From Planctomycetaceae bacterium (GTDB taxonomy: Bacteria; Planctomycetota; Planctomycetia; Pirellulales; PALSA-1355), in the NCBI GenBank assembly GCA_005773095.1, contig SXHT01000132.1:1-10256 (forward strand): a stretch of 10,256 nt of DNA. The letters run 5' to 3'. This document shows positions 1-5,023 of this stretch, in pieces. The position numbers were made by a program, and so were the translations under genes. Every line of letters starts with the position of its first letter. Positions within the stretch are counted from its first letter, which is position 1. A model generated the notes under the pieces. It had not been told where the DNA came from and did no database searches. It worked only from the letters and a program-made list of their open reading frames with translations.

Positions 1-31
1 CCGGCCGTGGATGGGAAAGTCACGCGAATCC

Positions 32-48
32 GGCCGGCACAGCCGGCC
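32..48. repeat. Perfect GC-rich hairpin in non-coding DNA
   Basis: GGCCGGC, a three-base loop (ACA), then GCCGGCC: a perfect 7-bp stem. It lies in the 284 bases downstream of the protease gene, where I see no gene. No T-run follows on either strand, so it is not a convincing terminator. It may be a copy of an interspersed palindromic (REP-like) element, but no second copy of this exact type is in the window. Confidence 0.5.
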
Positions 49-182
49 CTACGGCGGAGAACTTATTGGCCGTGCTGAAAATTCGTGGGTGTGCTTGGAC
101 GTCGCCCGGTGATCGCAGCTCCGTCAGGGGCGAGATGGCATAGCCCAGGCCGCAGCCATGAGGGCGTTCAGGCACGAAATAT

Positions 183-220
183 GCCCCGTAGGGGGGACAT
201 ATGCCGCCCCTTATGGGGCT
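183..220 (+). repeat. Palindromic repeat, copy A of the GCCCCGTAGGGG family
   Basis: This copy starts GCCCCGTAGGGG, runs through ACATATGCCGCCCC and ends in a second hairpin, GCCCC-TTAT-GGGGC at 206-219. The same arrangement (GCCCCGTAGGGG, a short spacer, TGCCGCCCCT, then a G-run) recurs at 2241-2275. A shorter relative in inverted orientation is at 275-295. The A and B copies form a head-to-head pair about 60 bases apart, like bacterial REP/BIME pairs. Function is unknown; mRNA 3'-end protection or termination is possible. Confidence 0.6.
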
Positions 221-274
221 TTCGTGACATTTTCCTAAGTGCCGTCTCCCGCAGCCAGGTCGCGGGCTACAATA

Positions 275-296
275 TGTGTCGCCCCTACCGGGGCTG
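275..296 (-). repeat. Palindromic repeat, copy B, overlapping the protease stop codon
   Basis: On the minus strand this reads AGCCCCGGTAGGGGCGACAC, with a perfect hairpin GCCCC-GGTA-GGGGC at 281-294. It matches copy A (GCCCCGTAGGGGGGACATAT) apart from small differences. The TAG in its loop and stem (285-287) is the stop codon of the serine protease, and the last codons (Gln-Pro-Arg) are also repeat sequence. The hairpin could slow or end transcription at the gene end, but no T-run follows it. Confidence 0.6.
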
Positions 297-1280
297 GCGT
301 CGCGCCCGCCTCCATAGTGCGGCCAAGGCCAAACCCCCTATGGATGCCAGGGCTGCCGAACCAGGCTCGGGAATCGTCGACAAAATGAATTCGCTGGATG
401 TGGAAACCCGTGTCCAAACCCCAGCGTCTCCGTAATCGCTAATCCGTTCGTCCACGGCGGGATGGTTCATGCCGTACAGACCTTCTTCTGTTACGGTGGC
501 CGAACCCACGCCGGCAATGCGCCAAACGCCCGCGCCCACGTCAATGAACAAAGGCGACCCGCTGTCGCCGGTATTGAGCATGCCTTCCAGCCCCAACGCT
601 TCGTTATTGCCCGAATAACTTGGGGGATCATCACCTTCAGCATCTAAGAAGTTAATGGGCGAGTCAGGAGCGTCAAAATCCATGAACAGAGCTCGTGAAT
701 TGGCCCCATCCGTCGTGATGACTGTACCCGAATTTGAAACAAACGCATCGATTACATTCTGAGCGCCTCTCAGCGTCCCTTGCCCGCCCGTGGAGCCAAC
801 GGCGCCTGTGCCCGTGTCTCCGAAACCAACCTTAGTGCCGATTCGCGTTAATTCCCCGTTACCCGTATAGATCATTGCTGGGGACACACCGGTCACGACT
901 GTATTCAGCTTGACCAAACCAAGATCATTTCCGCCAAGAAGATCGCCAGTCCAATTGGGATGAAGGACGATTTGCGTCCCCGTGTACGTGATGGCGTTCT
1001 TCGTGAATGAAACCTCCGTGGGTGTGACACCCCCGTCCAACGGGTGCGCCACGGTAAGTACCCAGGAACCGTCGCCAATAATCGTGCCGGTCACATCCGT
1101 GCCGGGGACTTCCAGCCTGACTGTTGCATTGAATTGAGGCTGCGCGCCGAGCGTCAGGTAGCTCGCGTCGGGGACGTCGTGTCGAATATTGATAGCGAAG
1201 GCGGGGCACACCAATTCGGTGAAGATCCAGCAGCCCAATCCCCCCATGAATAACCTGGCCCATTGTTGATGAGCGATCAC
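285..1280 (-). CDS. Secreted trypsin-like serine protease with PEP-CTERM sorting signal
   Basis: A predicted exported S1-family (chymotrypsin fold) protease of 331 residues. From the chosen start, residues 1-29 form a signal peptide ending in AFA. The catalytic triad is visible: His79 in LTVAHP, Asp119 in GNDLGLVKL and Ser240 in GDSGSPLF. The mature part has no cysteine, so it lacks the disulfides usual in animal trypsins. The tail has IPEPGS (303-308), a short hydrophobic helix and RRARR (324-328). This is the PEP-CTERM layout recognised by exosortases, so the protein is likely anchored or released at the cell surface, perhaps with the glycan made by the neighbouring genes. I chose the GTG at 1280 because it has a GGAG box 8 bases upstream and lies downstream of a good promoter. 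An ATG at 1349 in the same frame would put 23 more residues before the signal peptide and lies upstream of the -10 box. The substrate is unknown. Confidence 0.88.
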   Translation of the reverse strand: MIAHQQWARLFMGGLGCWIFTELVCPAFAINIRHDVPDASYLTLGAQPQFNATVRLEVPGTDVTGTIIGDGSWVLTVAHPLDGGVTPTEVSFTKNAITYTGTQIVLHPNWTGDLLGGNDLGLVKLNTVVTGVSPAMIYTGNGELTRIGTKVGFGDTGTGAVGSTGGQGTLRGAQNVIDAFVSNSGTVITTDGANSRALFMDFDAPDSPINFLDAEGDDPPSYSGNNEALGLEGMLNTGDSGSPLFIDVGAGVWRIAGVGSATVTEEGLYGMNHPAVDERISDYGDAGVWTRVSTSSEFILSTIPEPGSAALASIGGLALAALWRRARRQPR

Positions 1281-1288
1281 TTTTGGTA

Positions 1289-1292
1289 CTCC
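1289..1292 (-). promoter_or_regulatory. Ribosome binding site deciding the protease start
   Basis: GGAG on the minus strand, 8 bases before the GTG at 1278-1280. Neither the upstream ATG at 1349 nor the internal ATG at 1247 has as good a site (the latter has only AGG). The resulting signal peptide has a normal length of about 29 residues. Confidence 0.6.
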
Positions 1293-1327
1293 GCGTTGCT
1301 TCTCTTTAAATGCCTGGCCCGCGATCC

Positions 1328-1356
1328 AGTTTAGCCGAATCTGGGACATTCGTCAA
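1328..1356 (-). promoter_or_regulatory. Sigma-70-like promoter for the protease gene
   Basis: On the minus strand, TTGACG (1351-1356, 5 of 6 to TTGACA) is followed after exactly 17 bases by TAAACT (1328-1333, 4 of 6 to TATAAT). The expected transcript start near 1320 leaves a leader of about 40 bases before the GGAG/GTG start. It begins just upstream of the end of the phosphoglycosyl transferase gene (stop at 1365-1367), so the protease can be expressed apart from the glycan genes. This is a match by eye only. Confidence 0.5.
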
Positions 1357-1364
1357 ATTGTGAA

Positions 1365-2072
1365 TCAACCGTCTTGGCTATTTGACCTCGAAATGCGGGC
1401 GACGCTCCGCGAAGGAAGAATGCTGGTGGCCGTACGCAGTAATAAGCCTAAGTCCTGCAGCAGATTAGCGTGAGTGACATAATCGCGGGCAATGGCCAGC
1501 TTGTCGGGCAGGATTTCCGCCACGTACTTGTGTTCCGGGTCTGGACAGTTGGCCAAAACGGACGATTCGTCGCGGTATTTAATCGACGCCGGGTCGGTGA
1601 TCCCCGGGCGGATGCTGAGGATATAACGGTACTCATCGTGGAACATCTGGACGTATTTCGGCACTTCCGGGCGAGGGCCGACGAGGCTCATGTCCCCCTT
1701 GAGGACGTTCAAAAGCTGCGGCAGCTCGTCGATCTTCCACTTTCGCAAGAACCCCCCGACAGGGGTAATTCGGGGATCGGCTCCAGCCGTAATTTGCCTC
1801 CCAAGCTGGGGTGCGTCGACCACCATCGTGCGAAATTTCAGGATGTTGAAGGGACGAAAGTTGCGTCCGATGCGCTGCTGCCGGAATACGACCGGACCTC
1901 GTGAGTCGAGCTTCACCCAAATCGCGGCTGCCGCGAGAACCGGACTCGTCAGCGCCAGCCCCACAAGCGACACGCCGATGTCGAGCGCCCGTTTGACGGT
2001 GGAGTAGAACAAGCGATGCGGTGGAGTGGCGTCGAATGGCAGGCTTTCAGGTGCGGCGGAAGCGAGCGTCAT
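1365..2072 (-). CDS. Sugar transferase (monotopic phosphoglycosyl transferase, Bac_transf family)
   Basis: The priming enzyme of lipid-linked glycan synthesis: it moves a sugar phosphate from a nucleotide sugar to a polyprenyl phosphate at the inner face of the cytoplasmic membrane. The 235-residue protein is the short, single-domain form (PglC or WcaJ C-terminal type). Residues 27-54 form the re-entrant membrane helix, with the Ser43-Pro44 break typical of the family. KFRTM follows at 79-83, the catalytic Asp115-Glu116 pair lies in KIDELPQL, and GDMSLVGPRPE is at 126-136. The start is the ATG at 2072. The frame stays open upstream to 2234, but those codons translate palindromic repeat DNA (2168-2220) and give an arginine-rich peptide unlike the family. 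It is separated from the DUF5989 gene by 219 repeat-rich bases, so it may be a separate transcript. Which sugar it uses cannot be read from the sequence. Confidence 0.9.
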   Translation of the reverse strand: MTLASAAPESLPFDATPPHRLFYSTVKRALDIGVSLVGLALTSPVLAAAAIWVKLDSRGPVVFRQQRIGRNFRPFNILKFRTMVVDAPQLGRQITAGADPRITPVGGFLRKWKIDELPQLLNVLKGDMSLVGPRPEVPKYVQMFHDEYRYILSIRPGITDPASIKYRDESSVLANCPDPEHKYVAEILPDKLAIARDYVTHANLLQDLGLLLRTATSILPSRSVARISRSNSQDG

Positions 2073-2166
2073 CGTGAATTGCGTTCCCAGGTCAGGAGTC
2101 GGCCGACAAGTGTTCGACTTGCAGTGCTTGAGTTGCGATCTGTTCTCAGGCTGGTTCAGTTCCGTT

Positions 2167-2187
2167 AGCCCCGGTAAAGGGGGGCAT
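2167..2187 (+). repeat. Palindromic repeat, copy C
   Basis: AGCCCCGGTAAAGGGGGGCAT resembles copies A and B, with two extra A residues in the loop (GCCCC at 2168-2172 pairs with GGGGC at 2181-2185). It lies in the gap between the DUF5989 gene and the sugar transferase gene and causes the spurious upstream extension of the latter's reading frame. Confidence 0.5.
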
Positions 2188-2197
2188 ACGCGTAGCC

Positions 2198-2210
2198 GAC
2201 GGCGAAGCCG
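2198..2210. repeat. Small hairpin ACGGC-GAA-GCCGT
   Basis: A perfect 5-bp stem with a three-base loop, between repeat copies C and D. With its neighbours it makes 2167-2282 a dense cluster of hairpins. On its own it has little weight. Confidence 0.35.
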
Positions 2211-2223
2211 TGCGTCGTGAATC

Positions 2224-2282
2224 AAAAAAGACAATTGGAAGCCCCGTAGGGGCGGTACGTGCCGCCCCTGGGGGGCCAGGGG
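2224..2282 (-). terminator. Hairpin cluster (repeat copy D) after the DUF5989 gene, possible terminator
   Basis: Several mutually exclusive hairpins can form just after the DUF5989 stop: a perfect 7-bp stem at 2265-2282 (CCCCTGG, four bases, CCAGGGG), another 7-bp stem at 2249-2268 (GGGGCGG paired with CCGCCCC) and GCCCC-GTA-GGGGC at 2241-2253. The 2241-2275 part is a copy of the repeat at 183-219. On the minus strand a run of six T (2224-2229) follows the last hairpin, but only after about 11 bases, which is too far for a classical intrinsic terminator. It may stop or attenuate the long transcript or protect its 3' end. Confidence 0.4.
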
Positions 2283-2291
2283 TTTTGCAAA

Positions 2292-2516
2292 TCAGAACAA
2301 CGTATAGATCAGAGGTGCCAGTCCCGAGGCGGCAAGCACCGAAAGCATTCCCACCACCGCAAGCACCACCACGATGGGAGTCAGCCACCATTTTCTGTTG
2401 GTTCGCAGGAAATCCCACAGTTCGCGCCCGATGCTCGTCGCGGGACGGGCAGCCTCACGGGCGAAACGATCGGCGTCGGATTGAGGATCGGCAGATTTCA
2501 AATTTCTTGATTTCAT
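2292..2516 (-). CDS. DUF5989 family small membrane protein (SxtK-like position)
   Basis: A 74-residue protein with the DUF5989 pattern: RELWDFL (31-37), RKWWL (41-45), one membrane helix (about 46-63) and the ending PLIYTLF (68-74). Residues 1-27 are polar and probably cytoplasmic. The function is unknown. The family is typically found beside SxtJ and an O-carbamoyltransferase, as here, and corresponds in position to sxtK of saxitoxin clusters. The ATG at 2516 lies three bases after the SxtJ stop, so translation is probably coupled; no Shine-Dalgarno sequence is visible. The first dozen codons are unusually AT-rich for this locus and lie outside the family core, so the exact start is less sure than the identity. 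A helper or anchor role for the carbamoyltransferase is inference. Confidence 0.82.
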   Translation of the reverse strand: MKSRNLKSADPQSDADRFAREAARPATSIGRELWDFLRTNRKWWLTPIVVVLAVVGMLSVLAASGLAPLIYTLF

Positions 2517-2519
2517 AGA

Positions 2520-3065
2520 TCAGAACTGGCGGAAGTAGCGATCGACGCTTGTCTTTGGGTTGCGCTCGTTCCAATAGGTCTTGGCTTCCCGCTCGAATCG
2601 TCGCTCCAGCGGGTCGTAACCAATCATGCGGGCCATCAAGCCGATCGGTGTGACCACCAGAAAAAACACGCCGGCGAACAGCAGGCAGGAAAAGCTCCAG
2701 CCGATCGGTTCGACCGATTTCATCCATTCTACATACAGCCACTCGCCGAAGGCAGGGCGCAACGTTGTCGCGGTCGCCAAAACCACAAATAGGCCGACCA
2801 CGACGCCGACCGTTGGTTTGTTGACGCCGACGTCGTCCGTATGCGTCAGAATCGTCAGCACCACCGGAAGAATCAGTCCACGCGGATCGAGCGGGTGGCC
2901 GGCCAGCCACGCGATCACGAGCAGATCGGCGGAGATAATGGCCGCGCCGAACAACATCGTCGATCGCGCCACGACCAGGCCGCCCAGGACGACGCCGAGC
3001 ACCAGCAGAATCGCGGCGAAAATCAGACGTTCGCGCCGGGATGGGACCTGCAAGGGTTGTGTCAT
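2520..3065 (-). CDS. SxtJ family membrane protein
   Basis: A 181-residue protein with about five hydrophobic segments (14-31, 38-56, 62-75, 84-101, 120-139). The C-terminal half carries the family marks: FFLVVTPIGLMARMIG (134-149), DPLERRFE (151-158), TYW (163-165) and a polar tail ending in DRYFRQF. The N-terminal 60 residues add membrane segments that shorter SxtJ proteins (around 130 residues in my recollection) seem to lack. No reaction is known for the family. It sits next to O-carbamoyltransferases in polysaccharide and saxitoxin clusters, so a role in holding or feeding that enzyme at the membrane is plausible. I chose the ATG at 3065. A TTG at 3110 in the same frame would add 15 residues, has no ribosome site and runs through a repeat (3094-3103). 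It is followed after three bases by DUF5989. Confidence 0.82.
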   Translation of the reverse strand: MTQPLQVPSRRERLIFAAILLVLGVVLGGLVVARSTMLFGAAIISADLLVIAWLAGHPLDPRGLILPVVLTILTHTDDVGVNKPTVGVVVGLFVVLATATTLRPAFGEWLYVEWMKSVEPIGWSFSCLLFAGVFFLVVTPIGLMARMIGYDPLERRFEREAKTYWNERNPKTSVDRYFRQF

Positions 3066-3093
3066 TGTGCGAATAAACCGATTCTTAGCCAGG

Positions 3094-3160
3094 GATGAAA
3101 CACGGAGCAAACAGGGGTCATGTGACCGTATGAAAACTTGTGTTTCATCGGTGTTTCATC
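3094..3160. repeat. Inverted repeat in the carbamoyltransferase-SxtJ gap
   Basis: GATGAAACAC at 3094-3103 is matched by its reverse complement GTGTTTCATC twice in tandem (3140-3149 and 3151-3160). A small quasi-palindrome, GGTCA-TG-TGACC (3116-3127), lies in the loop. The 125-base gap has no other feature. The structure could act as an attenuator, a transcript-stabilising hairpin or a remnant of an interspersed element. There is no T-run after it. Confidence 0.55.
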
Positions 3161-3190
3161 TGTGGCTGCCAACCTATTTCGTTTCGGGAA

Positions 3191-5023
3191 CTAATCGAGC
3201 GCGAATTGTGCGAGGTATTGCTCTGGTTCGCGCTCGGCGGCGGTTCCCGCCTCTTTTTCGATCACGAAATTCTCGAGCACCAGCGCGTCGATCCCGGTAT
3301 TCACGAAGCATCGATACGCCTGCTCCGGCGTGCAGACAATCGGCTCGCCGCGCACGTTGAAACTCGTGTTGATAATCATTGGGCAGCCAGTCTTGGCTGC
3401 GAATGCTTCCAGCAGCCGACGGTACAGGCCGTGCCGCTCGGCGTCGACTGTCTGCACGCGGGCTGAATAGTCGACGTGCGTGACGGCGGGCACCTCACTG
3501 CGGGCAACATTCAGCTTGTCGATACCGAATCGTTCCCTGGCATCATCCGCCGGGATTCGACGGTCCGCCCGAACGGGCGCTACCAGCAGCATGTAGGGAC
3601 TCGGATGGGCCGGTGGAAGCTCAAAGTAATCCGAGGCCCGCTCTTCGAGCACGCTCGGAGCAAACGGCCGAAACGACTCGCGAAACTTGATTTTGAGGTT
3701 CATGACCGACTGCATTCTTGGACTGCGGGCGTCACCGAGAATACTGCGAGCCCCGAGCGCGCGGGGACCAAACTCCATGCGCCCGCGGAACCATCCGACG
3801 ACATTTTCCGCGGCCAGCAACTCGGCGACGTAATCGCAGAGTTCGGCATCATTGAGTCGACGATACCTGGCGCCCTGAGCCCGCAGGAAAGGTTCGATCT
3901 GGTCATTCGGGAAGCCCGGTCCTAAGAGCGACCCGTGCATTGTGTCGCGGGTGGATTGAGCCTGCCGTGGTTTATCGAGCAGTTGATGCCAGACGAAGAG
4001 CGCCACACCGAGCGCGCCGCCGGCGTCTCCGGAGGCGGGTTGAATCCAAAGTTCATCGAACGGCCCATCGCGCAAGATTCGACCATTGCCCACGCAGTTC
4101 AATGCCACGCCACCGGCCAATACGAGTTTTGTTTGACCTGTTCGCCGGTGCACATGTTCCGCCGCGAGGAGCATAATTTCTTCCGTGACTTGTTGGATCG
4201 ATGCCGCCAAATCCATTTCGCGCCGCGAAATCTGGGATTCGGGTTTGCGTGGCGGACCACCGAAGAGCCGATCGAACGCGGCTGAAGTCATGGTGAGGCC
4301 CTGGCAATAACCAAAGTAGCGCATGTCCATGCGGAAACTACCGTCCGGCTTGAGGTCGATCAGTTGCTCCCGAATCAGGCTGGCGTACTTCGGTTCGCCA
4401 TAGGGGGCGAGACCCATCAGTTTGTACTCGCCCGAATTGACTTTGAATCCGCAATAATAGGTGAATGCCGAGTACAGCAAGCCGAGCGAGTGCGGAAACC
4501 GCATTTCGTGGGTAAGCGTGATTTTATTGCCTCGACCGACGCCGAAGCTGGCGGTGGCCCATTCACCGACTCCGTCGAGCGTGAGGATCGCTGCCTCCTC
4601 GAACGGCGAGGGAAAAAACGCGCTGGCGGCGTGGGACTCGTGATGTTCGGTAAAAACGTAACGTTTGCCATACTCGCCTTGCAGCCCGCGATTCATCTCA
4701 CGCGGCAGATACAACTTTTGCCGCAGCCAGAGCGGCATGGCTTGCAGAAAGGAGCGGAAGCCGCGTGGAGCGACGGCCAGATAGGTCTCGAGAAGTCGCT
4801 CGAACTTGAGCAGCGGCTTATCGTAGAAGCCGACGTAATCAAGATTGCCGGGCTTGATCCCCGCTTCCTGAAGGCAATACTCAATGGCGTTTACCGGAAA
4901 CGCATGATCGTGCTTGCGGCGTGTGAAGCGTTCTTCCTGAGCTGCGGCGACGATGTTGCCATCGACCACCAGCGCGGCGGCCGAGTCGTGATAAAACGCG
5001 GAGATGCCGAGGATCGCGGTCAC
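3191..5023 (-). CDS. O-carbamoyltransferase (NodU/CmcH/TobZ family)
   Basis: This enzyme type makes carbamoyl-adenylate from carbamoyl phosphate and ATP and transfers the carbamoyl group to a hydroxyl of a sugar or other small molecule. At 610 residues it has both family domains. The N-terminal Kae1-like domain shows YHDSAAA (11-17), the metal-binding HHESHA (127-132), LDGVGEW (149-155) and GDAGGALG (332-339). The C-terminal domain shows WFRGRMEFGPRALGARSIL (411-429), FRPFAPSVL (451-459) and TSFNVRGEPIV (553-563). The start is the GTG at 5023, whose GTGA overlaps the stop of the SGNH gene, so translation is probably coupled; no Shine-Dalgarno is seen. The frame is open for 57 more codons to 5194, but these run antiparallel to nothing conserved and translate the SGNH gene's 3' end and a repeat, while the family begins at TAILGISAFYHDS. 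Within a glycan cluster it probably carbamoylates a sugar, as in Nod factor or aminoglycoside synthesis; the acceptor is unknown. Confidence 0.93.
   Translation of the reverse strand: MTAILGISAFYHDSAAALVVDGNIVAAAQEERFTRRKHDHAFPVNAIEYCLQEAGIKPGNLDYVGFYDKPLLKFERLLETYLAVAPRGFRSFLQAMPLWLRQKLYLPREMNRGLQGEYGKRYVFTEHHESHAASAFFPSPFEEAAILTLDGVGEWATASFGVGRGNKITLTHEMRFPHSLGLLYSAFTYYCGFKVNSGEYKLMGLAPYGEPKYASLIREQLIDLKPDGSFRMDMRYFGYCQGLTMTSAAFDRLFGGPPRKPESQISRREMDLAASIQQVTEEIMLLAAEHVHRRTGQTKLVLAGGVALNCVGNGRILRDGPFDELWIQPASGDAGGALGVALFVWHQLLDKPRQAQSTRDTMHGSLLGPGFPNDQIEPFLRAQGARYRRLNDAELCDYVAELLAAENVVGWFRGRMEFGPRALGARSILGDARSPRMQSVMNLKIKFRESFRPFAPSVLEERASDYFELPPAHPSPYMLLVAPVRADRRIPADDARERFGIDKLNVARSEVPAVTHVDYSARVQTVDAERHGLYRRLLEAFAAKTGCPMIINTSFNVRGEPIVCTPEQAYRCFVNTGIDALVLENFVIEKEAGTAAEREPEQYLAQFALD

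Noticed and set aside
1..284. A gene in the first 284 bases
   Set aside because: Frames here are short, cross palindromic repeats and run into the protease 3' end; no motif, ribosome site or RNA gene structure such as a tRNA cloverleaf was seen.
2073..2234. N-terminal extension of the sugar transferase to an upstream start at 2234
   Set aside because: The codons from about 2168 to 2220 are palindromic repeat DNA, and the peptide is Arg/Pro-rich and unlike the family, which begins shortly before the KRALDI helix.
183..2282. A CRISPR array made of the GCCCCGTAGGGG repeats
   Set aside because: Copies are irregularly spaced, differ in length and orientation and have no unique spacers of constant size; no cas gene is present.
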